42,124 nt of DNA from JBFXCS01 sp050181915 (lineage in GTDB: Bacteria; Actinomycetota; Thermoleophilia; Miltoncostaeales; Miltoncostaeaceae), in the NCBI GenBank assembly GCA_050181915.1, contig JBFXCS010000006.1, forward strand, positions 1 through 42,124, given 5' to 3'. The notes below the pieces were generated by a model. The model saw nothing but the letters and a program-made list of their open reading frames with translations, had not been told where the DNA came from and did not search any database. The translations under genes and the position numbers were made by a program. This document shows positions 23,270-30,938 of this stretch, piece after piece; the first letter of the stretch is position 1, and the number at the start of each line of letters is the position of its first letter.

Positions 23270-24189
23270 GCCACGGCCTCCAGGGCCGCCTGGGCGAGGC
23301 GCGCCCGGCCCGCCCGGTCCGGCATGAGGGCGTCGACCAGCACGGGCCGCACGCCGAGCGCCTCCACCGCGCGCGCCTCGTCGGCGTCGGCCGGATCGAG
23401 CACGAAGGTCGCGGCGACGTCGGCGTAGATGCGGGCCATCTGCACGGCGGAGCACTCCGGGTAGCCGGCGCCGGCGAGGAAGCGGTCGGCGGGGCCCTCC
23501 ACGGGTCGGCGCCCGATGATCGGGGTGACGGCGACGCAGGCGCCGCGGCGGGACCGCAGGGCGTCGCGGACGCCGGGGACCGCGAGGATGGTCCCGATCG
23601 ACACCACGGGGCTCGACGGGGCGATCACGATCCGCTCGGCGGCGGCGATCGCCTCCAGCAGGCCGGGTGCGGGGCGGGCGTCCGCGACGCCCTCCAGCTC
23701 GATCCGCTCGATCTCCTCGGCGGCGCCGTGCTTGACGAGGTACTCCTGGAAGGTCCGCGGGCCGGCGGGGGTGGTGATGAGGGTGCGGACGGGGTCGTCG
23801 GTCATCGGCAGGATCCGCGCCTCCACCCCGAGACGGCCGCAGATCTCGGCGGTCACCTGCGACAGGGCCGCCCCCTCCCCCAGCCGCACGGTGCGGTAGA
23901 TGTGGGTGGCCAGGTCGCGGTCGCCGAGGCCGAACCAGGAGTCGAGGCCGTAGGTGGAGAGGCCCTCCAGGCAGCGGAAGGTGTCGTCGGCGTAGCCCCA
24001 GCCGCGGGCGTCGACCACCCCGGCGAGGACGTAGGTGCAGATGTCGATGTCCGGGCAGACGCGCAGCCCGTAGAAGTCGCCGTCGTCGCCGGTGTTGACG
24101 ACGGCCGCCAGGTCGGCCTGTCCTGTGACCTGGGCCAGCCCGTCCACCATCTTGGAGCCGCCGGTCCCCCCCGACAGGACGAGGATCAC
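23266..24189 (-). CDS. cofD: CofD: 2-phospho-L-lactate (or PEP) transferase
   Basis: Transfers the phospholactyl or enolpyruvyl-phospho group to FO, giving F420-0 or dehydro-F420-0. The 307-residue protein begins with ILVLSGGTGGSKMVDGL and contains VNTGDDGDFYGLRVCPDIDI, GWGYADDTFRCLEGL, WFGLGDRDLATHIYRT, ILPMTDDPVRTLI, APSSPVVSIGTILAVPG and TPIIGRRPVEGPADR, all CofD signatures. GTG start; a TAGACT -10 lies about 43 nt upstream inside the end of the EamA gene. Order cofD-cofC-cofE with 4-base overlaps makes a tight operon. Confidence 0.95.
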   Translation of the reverse strand: MILVLSGGTGGSKMVDGLAQVTGQADLAAVVNTGDDGDFYGLRVCPDIDICTYVLAGVVDARGWGYADDTFRCLEGLSTYGLDSWFGLGDRDLATHIYRTVRLGEGAALSQVTAEICGRLGVEARILPMTDDPVRTLITTPAGPRTFQEYLVKHGAAEEIERIELEGVADARPAPGLLEAIAAAERIVIAPSSPVVSIGTILAVPGVRDALRSRRGACVAVTPIIGRRPVEGPADRFLAGAGYPECSAVQMARIYADVAATFVLDPADADEARAVEALGVRPVLVDALMPDRAGRARLAQAALEAVA

Positions 24190-24214
24190 GGGCGGCGAGC
24201 GGGGATGAGGATGC

Positions 24215-25117
24215 TCACGGGGGCGGCGCCGAGTCTACCAACCGCCTCTGCGCGGGGTCTCGCCGGGTGCCCATCACGAGCCACAGGCCGGCGCACACCC
24301 CGCACAACCCCACCACGAGCCGGATCCCCGGCCGCTCACCGAGCAGCGGCCAGGCGGTGAGCACGCCGATCACCGGCACCAGGAAGAACCACGCCGAGAT
24401 CTCGGCGGCGGGCGCCTGGGTCAGGGCGATGTAGAAGAGGGCGAAGGGGACCGCCGACCCGACCGCGGCGAGCAGGACGACGAGGCCGATCTCGCGGATG
24501 CCCGCCGCGGTCGGGGTCCTCTCCGCGACGAGGCCGACGAGGCACAGCGCCGCGCCGCCGGCGAGCATCTGCCAGCCGGCCAGGGCCAGCGGGTCCCCGG
24601 TGCCGCGCACGCCCCGCGCCACCACGACCGTCCCCACCCCCCAGGCGAGCGCCCCGCCGACCACCACGAGCGCCGCGCCCGACAGCTCCGGCGGCCACAG
24701 GGGCCCCTCCCACACCACCACGGCCGCGCCCACCAGCCCGACGCCGAGGCCGGCCCACTGGACGCCCCGGAGGCGCTCGCCGAGGACGACCGCCGCGAGG
24801 CCCGCGACGAAGAGCGGATCGGTGTTCGCGAGGACGGCGGACAGGCCGGCGCCGGCGTGGGCGATGCCCCAGAAGGTGGCGCCGTAGAAGAGGACGGTCT
24901 GGGTGAGGGCGAGCCACGCCACCGCGCCGACCCCCACCCCGGGGCGCAGCGGCCGGCCGCTCGCGGCGAGCACTCCCAGCACGAGCACCCCGCCGAGGCC
25001 GAGGCGGGTACCGGCGGCCAGCAGCGGCGGCCAGGTCTCGACCAGCCAGGCCGAGGGGACGTACGCGGCCCCCCAGCAGGCCATCGCTCCCAGGCCGAGG
25101 GCGGTCGCGGTCCTCAG
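24215..25117 (-). CDS. EamA (DMT) family transporter, CTG start
   Basis: A 300-residue drug/metabolite transporter with two EamA repeats of five segments each. The first repeat begins LGLGAMACWGAAYVPSAWLV, with LANTDPLFVAGLAAVVLGER at its end. The second ends in AEISAWFFLVPVIGVLTAWPLLGER. Substrate unknown. No ATG/GTG/TTG marks the expected N-terminus. CTG 25117 forms a CTGA overlap with the TRAP permease stop and gives normal family length. ATG at residue 13 would cut into the first membrane segment. cofD follows 25 nt downstream. Confidence 0.87.
   Translation of the reverse strand: MRTATALGLGAMACWGAAYVPSAWLVETWPPLLAAGTRLGLGGVLVLGVLAASGRPLRPGVGVGAVAWLALTQTVLFYGATFWGIAHAGAGLSAVLANTDPLFVAGLAAVVLGERLRGVQWAGLGVGLVGAAVVVWEGPLWPPELSGAALVVVGGALAWGVGTVVVARGVRGTGDPLALAGWQMLAGGAALCLVGLVAERTPTAAGIREIGLVVLLAAVGSAVPFALFYIALTQAPAAEISAWFFLVPVIGVLTAWPLLGERPGIRLVVGLCGVCAGLWLVMGTRRDPAQRRLVDSAPPP
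24232..24237 (-). promoter_or_regulatory. Candidate -10 element TAGACT for cofD
   Basis: TAGACT on the minus strand within the last codons of the EamA gene, about 43 nt before GTG 24189. It could give the cof genes transcription separate from the transporter genes. Confidence 0.35.
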
Positions 25118-27111
25118 TCGATCAGGTTGGAGAGGGCGAGCACGACCGAGCTGGGCAGGTAGGTGATGAGGAACAGCACCACCAGGCTCACGGCGAGCCA
25201 CGGGAGGATCACGATCGACAATCGCTCCACCGGTACCTTCGCGATGCTCGACACCAGGAAGATCACCAGCCCGATCGGCGGGTGGATCAGGGCGAGCACC
25301 AGGTTGAAGACCATGATCAGCCCAAAGTGGACCGGGTCGATGCCGTACTCGATCACGGCGACCGGCGCGAGCACCGGCGCGAGGATGTAGAGGGCCGGCA
25401 GCGGCTCGATGAAGATCCCCACCGCCAGCAGCAGCAGGTTCACCACCAGCAGGAAGACGTACTTGTTGTCGCTGATGCCGGTGAGGAAGTCCTCGAGGGT
25501 CGCCCCGAAGTGGTTGATCTCGAGGGCGCTGGCGAGGATCGAGGAGTCGCCCAGCAGCAGCATCACGATCCCGGTCTCGACGCCGGCGGCGACGATCGCG
25601 GTGGGCAGCTGGCGCGGGGAGACGCCGGCGTACCAGAAGAGGGCGAGGCCGATGGTCACGACCGCGGCGATCGAGGCCGACTCGGGGGCGGTGAAGACCC
25701 CCGAGAAGATGCCGCCGAGGATGATCACCGGGATGGCCAGCACCGGCAGTGCGACGAGGCCGGTGCGGCCCACCGTCCCCCATCCGGCGAAGCGCCGCTG
25801 CTGGAGGAAGTCCATCTTCCGCACCACCACGTAGACGGTGGCGGCCTGGAAGAGGAACAGGAGGATCTCGGCGAGCACGCCGGAGAGCAGCAGCTTCGAG
25901 ATCGAGGCCCCGGCCGCGCCGGAGACGACGACGCCGTAGACGATGAACATGATCGACAGGGGCCCGATCGGGCCCTTGATCGACGCCCCCGCCACCACGG
26001 CGGCGGCGACGTCGCGGCGGTAGCCCTCGCGCTCCATGGCCGGCACCAGCAGCGGGGTCATGATCGCCGCGTCCGCCTGCGCGGATCCCGAGATGCCGGA
26101 CACCACCATCGAGGTGAGCTGGCAGACGTAGGCCATGCCGCCGCGGACGTGGGCGACCAGCGAGGCCGCGAAGGCGATCAGTCGGGCGGACATGCCGCTG
26201 GCGTTCATCACCTCCGCCACGATCAGGAACATCAGGATCGTGAGCAGCTCCAGGCCGCCCGACAGGCCCATCGTGAACTGGGTGGTGGAGAACGGCGTCT
26301 GCAGGCTCGGGTTGGGGTAGATCTCCAGCCCGAGCACGCCGTTCGGGGCCATCGCGACGATGCCGACGATGGACAGCATGAACACCACCGGGGTCCCGGC
26401 CATCGTCAGCGCCACGAACAGGATCGCGATGGCCAGCAGCGGCGAGCCGCCGCCCTCCAGCACCAGCCACATCACGAGCCATACCGCGGCGCCGAGCGCG
26501 AGCGCGCCGGCGACGGCCCGCACGGCCGTCAGCGCCGTGACGCGCACCCCCGACGCGAACAGCCGCGCCGCGCCGCTCACCACCGCGTGGGCGTAGTGGA
26601 GGGTGATGAAGTAGTAGCCGACGGTCATGGAGACCACCGGGTAGAACCAGGAGATCCCGAGCGCCGGGCTGAGGCCCCGCGGCGCCCCCTCCCCCGACGC
26701 GAACAGCGTGGCCCGCCAGCAGCAGTAGGACAGCAGCACGGCGAGGGCGAGGCCGGAGAAGGTGCGCACCGAGTGGCGCCACCAGGCGGGACCGTTGTCG
26801 GACAGGAGGGTGATGACGGTGACGGTGCTGCGCTTCACCGCGATCGACACGCCCATCCAGATCGTCCACAGGAAGGCGAAGCGGGCGAGCTCGCCCGAGC
26901 CGAACAGCGAGAACCCGAGCGCCTCGCGGGTGAAGATGTTCCCGACCAGCCCGACGAGCGCGAGGAAGGCGCTCACCACGATCGTCACCTTGGCGATCCG
27001 GAGGGCCGCCTCGGAGTAGACCTCCAGCCACCCCGCCAGGCGCGTCAGCGCCCGCGCGACGGGGACGCGCGAGGGGGCCGGGACATCCGACGGCGCGGCG
27101 GCGGTCGTCAC
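25114..27111 (-). CDS. TRAP transporter fused permease (DctQ-DctM)
   Basis: A 665-residue membrane protein joining the small TRAP subunit and the large one. The first ~200 residues hold four or five segments (DctQ-like, with GSGELARFAFLWTIWMGVSI). Residues from about 220 on are DctM, with the TMAGTPVVFMLSIVGIVAM, GMAYVCQLTSMVVSGISGSA, GASIKGPIGPLSIMFIVYG and FNLVLALIHPPIGLVIFLVS signatures. It imports an organic acid with Na+/H+ in partnership with the binding protein at 27194. The GTG start lies 6 nt after TAGGCT, suggesting its own leaderless transcript. Confidence 0.93.
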   Translation of the reverse strand: MTTAAAPSDVPAPSRVPVARALTRLAGWLEVYSEAALRIAKVTIVVSAFLALVGLVGNIFTREALGFSLFGSGELARFAFLWTIWMGVSIAVKRSTVTVITLLSDNGPAWWRHSVRTFSGLALAVLLSYCCWRATLFASGEGAPRGLSPALGISWFYPVVSMTVGYYFITLHYAHAVVSGAARLFASGVRVTALTAVRAVAGALALGAAVWLVMWLVLEGGGSPLLAIAILFVALTMAGTPVVFMLSIVGIVAMAPNGVLGLEIYPNPSLQTPFSTTQFTMGLSGGLELLTILMFLIVAEVMNASGMSARLIAFAASLVAHVRGGMAYVCQLTSMVVSGISGSAQADAAIMTPLLVPAMEREGYRRDVAAAVVAGASIKGPIGPLSIMFIVYGVVVSGAAGASISKLLLSGVLAEILLFLFQAATVYVVVRKMDFLQQRRFAGWGTVGRTGLVALPVLAIPVIILGGIFSGVFTAPESASIAAVVTIGLALFWYAGVSPRQLPTAIVAAGVETGIVMLLLGDSSILASALEINHFGATLEDFLTGISDNKYVFLLVVNLLLLAVGIFIEPLPALYILAPVLAPVAVIEYGIDPVHFGLIMVFNLVLALIHPPIGLVIFLVSSIAKVPVERLSIVILPWLAVSLVVLFLITYLPSSVVLALSNLID

Positions 27112-27117
27112 CGCGCG

Positions 27118-27123
27118 AGCCTA
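27118..27123 (-). promoter_or_regulatory. Candidate -10 element TAGGCT for the TRAP permease
   Basis: TAGGCT on the minus strand, 6 nt before GTG 27111 and just past the hairpin ending the binding-protein transcript. Confidence 0.4.
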
Positions 27124-27135
27124 ACGGGAAACGCG

Positions 27136-27169
27136 CCGTGACCCGACGCCTCGCGGGGTCGGGTCACGG
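27136..27169 (-). terminator. Hairpin between TRAP binding protein and permease genes
   Basis: Perfect 12-bp arms CCGTGACCCGAC and GTCGGGTCACGG with a 10-nt loop, 24 nt past the binding-protein stop. It probably limits read-through, so the binding protein is made in excess over the permease. Confidence 0.65.
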
Positions 27170-27193
27170 GTGCGTTCCGCATCGATGCCTCGG

Positions 27194-28297
27194 CTACTGG
27201 ACCGTGCAGCCCTCGGGGAGGGCGGCGGGGGCCGGCGCCGCCGGCAGGGCGTCCTTCAGGGCCGTGATCTGGTCGATGTAGCCCTTGGTCTCAGCGTCCT
27301 TGGACAGCTCGGCGACCGCCGCGGCGGAGGCCTTCTTGAAGTCCGCCAGGTCGGCCGCGCCGGCGATGGCGAACTTCACGCCCTCGTCGCACAGCTGCTT
27401 CGGCAGGTCGCTGGGGGCGTTGAAGATGTCGAGCGAGATGCCCGGCAGCTTCGCGGCCTCGTCGGTGAGGATCTTCTGCTGGTCCGCGCTGAGGTCGTCG
27501 AAGGCGCTCTGGTTGATGACGAGCACCGTCGGGAACGGCCACAGCCGCAGGTTCGGGGTGATGAACTTCGCGACCTCGTAGAACTTCTGGGTCTGGATCA
27601 GGCCCAGGTTCGCCTCCATGCCGGCGACCGTCCCGTCGCGCAGGGCGGAGTACACGTCGCCGAGCGGCAGGCTGGTCGGGTCGGCGCCGAGCGCCCGCAT
27701 GCCGGTCTCGAGCACCGGGGCCTCCGGGGTGCGGATCGCCTTGCCGGCGAACGACGACGGCCCCGTGAGCGGAGCCTTCGCGCCGAGCGGCACGCGCAGG
27801 CCGCCCTCGTGGATCGCCAGGCCCTTCACGCCGATGGAGGCGGTCTCGGCGAGCATCGACTGGGCGATCGGGCCGTCGATGACCTCGCGCTCCAGGTCGT
27901 AGCGGTCGATCAGGCCGAGCGCCTGGAGGGCGTCGAAGGCCTTCACGCCCTGGCTGCTCCACACGGCCGACGAGATGGAGCCCATCTGCACGGCGCCGTC
28001 GGAGACGTCCTGCAGCAGCTTCGAGTCGTTGCCGCCGGAGTAGGTCGGGATGGTCTTGATCTGGATCGCCCCGCCGGAGGCCGTGCTCACATTCTTCACG
28101 AACTGGTCGAGCGCGATCCCGTATGGATGCTGGGCCGTCGTGACGTACCCGAGGTTCAGCGTGACCTCCGCCGCCCCACCCCCGGAGGTGCTCGAGCCGG
28201 CGTCGTCGTCATCGTCGCCGCAGGCCGCCAAGCCCAGCACGAGCGCCAGCCCGGCCGCGACCGCCGCCACGCGCCACACCAACGAGCGTCTCTTCAC
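27194..28297 (-). CDS. TRAP transporter solute-binding lipoprotein (DctP family)
   Basis: A 367-residue extracytoplasmic binding protein. It has a lipoprotein signal peptide with basic MKRRS, a hydrophobic core and lipobox LAAC, followed by an acidic/serine linker (GDDDDDAGSS). The mature part has the DctP pattern: LNLGYVTTAQHPYGIALDQF, GDVYSALRDGTVAGMEANLG (the selectivity helix region), and TVLVINQSAFDDLSADQQKI. The ligand is probably an organic acid, otherwise unknown. GTG 28297 has AAGGGGG about 7 nt upstream. It pairs with the downstream permease. Confidence 0.93.
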   Translation of the reverse strand: MKRRSLVWRVAAVAAGLALVLGLAACGDDDDDAGSSTSGGGAAEVTLNLGYVTTAQHPYGIALDQFVKNVSTASGGAIQIKTIPTYSGGNDSKLLQDVSDGAVQMGSISSAVWSSQGVKAFDALQALGLIDRYDLEREVIDGPIAQSMLAETASIGVKGLAIHEGGLRVPLGAKAPLTGPSSFAGKAIRTPEAPVLETGMRALGADPTSLPLGDVYSALRDGTVAGMEANLGLIQTQKFYEVAKFITPNLRLWPFPTVLVINQSAFDDLSADQQKILTDEAAKLPGISLDIFNAPSDLPKQLCDEGVKFAIAGAADLADFKKASAAAVAELSKDAETKGYIDQITALKDALPAAPAPAALPEGCTVQ

Positions 28298-28412
28298 CTG
28301 TAAGCCCCCTTGGGTCGTCCGTCGGTTCGCTTGCCCGAGCGCGAATGCCCGCGGGGAACCGGTGGGCCGCGAGGGCCACGCAAGGTTACGCGCGGCACGC
28401 TCGGACGGCGCG

Positions 28413-28443
28413 ACACTACCGCAGCGCGAGCGGCGGTTGTCAA
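28413..28443 (-). promoter_or_regulatory. Candidate promoter for the TRAP binding protein
   Basis: Minus strand consensus -35 TTGACA (28438-28443) and TAGTGT (28413-28418) separated by 19 nt, about 115 nt before the start. The spacing is long, so moderate support only. Confidence 0.4.
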
Positions 28444-28535
28444 CATCGGCACGAACTCCGTCCTACCATGCGCAACCGGCTTGGCCGTGGGGATTCCGAC
28501 CGGTCCGAGGGCCTCTCCACAGGGCCGCCGCGACG

Positions 28536-28564
28536 TTGACGACCCCCTATACGTGACATATGCT
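28536..28564 (+). promoter_or_regulatory. Strong sigma-70-type promoter for the ADC-like genes
   Basis: TTGACG (28536-28541), 17-nt spacer, TATGCT (28559-28564). This is the best -35/-10 match in the window. Transcription would start near 28571, leaving a ~120-nt leader before ATG 28693, which has a purine-rich AAGGGGGAAG ribosome site. Confidence 0.65.
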
Positions 28565-28692
28565 GCTTTCACCGCTCGCCCGGGTGGCACCACCTTCCGG
28601 CACCGTCGCAGCAAGGTCCGGAAGGTCGCCCTGCGAGCGCCCTTGCGATTCGTGTGCAGCTGCCCTTCACCGATTAAGGGGGAAGCCCGTCT

Positions 28693-29718
28693 ATGGCCGA
28701 GCAGTTCGCCGTGACGCAGATCCCGGGGGCGGACACGGGGGAGATCCCTCCGTCGCCCGTCGACCGTGACGAGAAGACCGCGTTCATCTACTCGCTGGTC
28801 GACCCGATCTGGGACATCGACACTCTGCCGCTGACCTACACCAACTCGCGTTGGTCAGCGTTCTTCTACCGCGCCGACGAGAAGCAGCTTCGGCGCGTCC
28901 TGCCCGACTGTCTTGAGCTCGAGGACGACATCGTCGAGTTCTGGTACGTCGACCACAACCACACCATGCTCGGCCCGTACGGCGAGATGGGTGTGACGGT
29001 GGCCGCGAGCCACAAGGCCGGCGACGGCCGTACGCTCTACGCCGGCTACTACCCGTACATGTACCTCACCCAGGACGCCGCGATCGACGCCGGTCGCGTG
29101 CTGGGCTTCCCGAAGAAGGAGGCCTTCATCCGGGTGCTGGAGCACGGTGGCGCTCCGGACGACGGGTACGGCGTGTACGACGGCAAGAACTACCAGTTCG
29201 ACTACTTCTCGTTCCTCATGATCCGGAACGGGTACGTGCTCCACTCGGCGACGGGTAAGTACGACGACGCCGACCTGTCCGCGAAGCCGAAGTTCTACGG
29301 CAACACGGACTACGGCCGGATGAACATGAAGGTCGTCACCGCGCCGGACCTGTCCGAGTCTCGTTGGGAGCTGGTGTACCTGCCCTCCCAGGTGACCAAG
29401 GACCTGGCGACCCTCATGGGCCGCCCCGACACCGAGGGCACCCACCGCTTCCAGGTGAAGCCCGAGTCGATCCGCACCGCCAGCCCGGACAGCATCAACT
29501 GGTTCATGCAGGCCACCCCGTACGACAACCTCGGTCACGAGCTTCCGCCGACCGAGATGATCGGCCTGATGACCTTCAGCTTCGACCTGATCATCCCGCC
29601 CGGCGAGGTCCCCTGGACCGAGACCTACACTCGGGACGCCACCTGGGCCGGTGCGGCCAAGCCGTACCGCTTCGGACTCCGCCACCGCTTCCCGAAGCCC
29701 ATCGGCCTCGGCGCGTAA
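28693..29718 (+). CDS. Acetoacetate decarboxylase-like protein, copy 1
   Basis: A 341-residue protein of the acetoacetate decarboxylase (ADC) superfamily. The Schiff-base Lys pair of ADC (PKK) is K141/K142 in LGFPKKEAFI, and the acidic residue partner is E98 in GPYGEMGVT. An Arg in TYTNSRWSAFFYR may match the family's N-terminal Arg. It is about 100 residues longer than classical ADC (~245). The reaction is probably decarboxylation or another Schiff-base chemistry on a beta-keto acid; the substrate is unknown. No signal peptide. It is followed by a close paralog after 95 nt. ATG 28693 has a good ribosome site. Confidence 0.8.
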   Translation: MAEQFAVTQIPGADTGEIPPSPVDRDEKTAFIYSLVDPIWDIDTLPLTYTNSRWSAFFYRADEKQLRRVLPDCLELEDDIVEFWYVDHNHTMLGPYGEMGVTVAASHKAGDGRTLYAGYYPYMYLTQDAAIDAGRVLGFPKKEAFIRVLEHGGAPDDGYGVYDGKNYQFDYFSFLMIRNGYVLHSATGKYDDADLSAKPKFYGNTDYGRMNMKVVTAPDLSESRWELVYLPSQVTKDLATLMGRPDTEGTHRFQVKPESIRTASPDSINWFMQATPYDNLGHELPPTEMIGLMTFSFDLIIPPGEVPWTETYTRDATWAGAAKPYRFGLRHRFPKPIGLGA

Positions 29719-29743
29719 GCGAAAGGTCAGATCGTGATCACGC

Positions 29744-29783
29744 GTGACGGGGGCTCTGTCCCCGACCGGGGCGCCCCCGTCAC
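29744..29783 (+). terminator. Hairpin between the two ADC-like genes (attenuator or processing site)
   Basis: Perfect 11-bp arms GTGACGGGGGC (29744-29754) and GCCCCCGTCAC (29773-29783), enclosing a smaller CCCC-gacc-GGGG stem. With a strong ribosome site before the next gene, it may modulate read-through or protect the upstream mRNA. Confidence 0.5.
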
Positions 29784-29813
29784 GGTGACGTCATTCCAAG
29801 GAGGAACAGCGCA

Positions 29814-30830
29814 ATGGCGCAGCTGAACGTCACGAGCGTTCCGTGGATCGACTCCGGTGACGCCCCGCCGCTTGCCCTTGACCGGGACAAGCGCGACATC
29901 ATCTCGCAGGGCATCGCGGACCCGCTGGTCGACTACGACATCGTCCCGCTGACCTACACCAACTCGCGTTGGTCGGCGTTCTTCTACCGGGTGGACGAGG
30001 CGGCTCTGCGCCGCATCCTGCCCAAGTGCCTCGAGCTCGAGGACGACGTGGTCGAGTTCTGGTACGTGGACCACCTGCACACCGGCCTCGGCCCGTACGG
30101 CGAGATGGGTGTGACGGTGTCCGCCAGCCACAAGGCGGGCGACGGCAACACCTACTACGCCGGGTACTACCCCTACATGTACCTGACGCAGGACGCCGCC
30201 GTGTTCGCCGGTCGCGAGCCCTTCGGCTTCCCGAAGAAGATCGCCTACATCGTCTGCCAGGAGCACGGTGGCAAGGAGGACGACGGTTACGGCGGCTTCG
30301 GCAACGACTACTTCAACTTCACCCTGGAGCGCCGCGGCTACCTGATCCACACCGCCACCGGCCGCTACGACGACGCCGAGCTCCCGGCCAAGCCCAGCTT
30401 CTACGGCGACCCGAAGTACGGGCGCATGAACCTGCGGCTGATCACCGACCCGAGCCTCACGACGACCAAGTGGGACCTGACCTACCTGCCGTCCGAGGTG
30501 ACCAAGGCGACCGCCGCGGCGATGGGCCGCCCGGAGACCGAGGGTCAGCACCGCTTCCAGCTCAAGCCCGAGTCGATCCGCACCGCCTCGGCGGGCGCGA
30601 TCCGCACCTGGGCGCTGCAGGCGACCCCGTTCGACAACCTCGGCGCGATGATGCCGGTCAAGGAGCTCATCGGCCTGATGAGCTTCAACTTCGACCTGAT
30701 CATCCCCGGCGCCGACACGATCTGGACGCAGACGATCGAGCGCTCGGCCGAGGACATCGGCGACCTGCTCTTCGCGACGCCGTACCAGTACACGATGCGG
30801 CACCGCTTCCCGAAGCCCCCGGGCGTCTAG
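29814..30830 (+). CDS. Acetoacetate decarboxylase-like protein, copy 2
   Basis: A 338-residue paralog of the preceding gene, colinear throughout and clearly more than half identical by eye (for example PLTYTNSRWSAFFYR and AGYYPYMYLTQDAA shared). The Lys pair is at the same numbers, K141/K142 in FGFPKKIAYI, and GPYGEMGV is retained. Differences concentrate in the N-terminal ~40 residues and around 128-170, so a heteromer or distinct substrates are possible. ATG 29814 has AAGGAGG 9 nt upstream. A UUCG-capped terminator follows. Confidence 0.8.
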   Translation: MAQLNVTSVPWIDSGDAPPLALDRDKRDIISQGIADPLVDYDIVPLTYTNSRWSAFFYRVDEAALRRILPKCLELEDDVVEFWYVDHLHTGLGPYGEMGVTVSASHKAGDGNTYYAGYYPYMYLTQDAAVFAGREPFGFPKKIAYIVCQEHGGKEDDGYGGFGNDYFNFTLERRGYLIHTATGRYDDAELPAKPSFYGDPKYGRMNLRLITDPSLTTTKWDLTYLPSEVTKATAAAMGRPETEGQHRFQLKPESIRTASAGAIRTWALQATPFDNLGAMMPVKELIGLMSFNFDLIIPGADTIWTQTIERSAEDIGDLLFATPYQYTMRHRFPKPPGV

Positions 30831-30856
30831 GCCCCAGCTTCAGGATCCGCTCGTCC

Positions 30857-30888
30857 CTCCGGCCGGGCCCTTCGGGGTCCGGCCGGAG
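30857..30888 (+). terminator. Rho-independent terminator with TTCG loop after the ADC-like pair
   Basis: 14-bp arms (30857-30870 and 30875-30888) pairing CTCCGGCCGGGCCC with GGGTCCGGCCGGAG, one wobble, around a CTTCGG-type tetraloop, followed by TCGTTTCC. Strongest terminator in the window. Confidence 0.85.
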
Positions 30889-30919
30889 TCGTTTCCGAGC
30901 CGCCGCGCCAGGCGGCGCG

Positions 30920-30938
30920 CGCGAGTCGGCTACCCCCC
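30920..30938 (+). repeat. Solitary iteron copy
   Basis: CGCGAGTCGGCTACCCCCC matches the iterons at 33464-33759 (consensus CGCGAGTCGCCTACCCCGG) in the same orientation, 2.5 kb away. It contains the stop codon of the RHH gene. Confidence 0.7.

Larger units (their letters stand above)
28298..28692. other. 395-nt divergent spacer between TRAP binding protein and ADC-like genes
   Basis: No credible gene. It holds a minus-strand TTGACA with a weak TAGTGT, and a strong plus-strand promoter. The rest is unremarkable; a short minus-strand open frame here is arginine/proline-rich noise. Confidence 0.6.

Noticed and set aside
28298..28692. Small minus-strand open frame in the divergent spacer
   Set aside because: Crosses two promoter-like elements and has no ribosome site or recognisable sequence.
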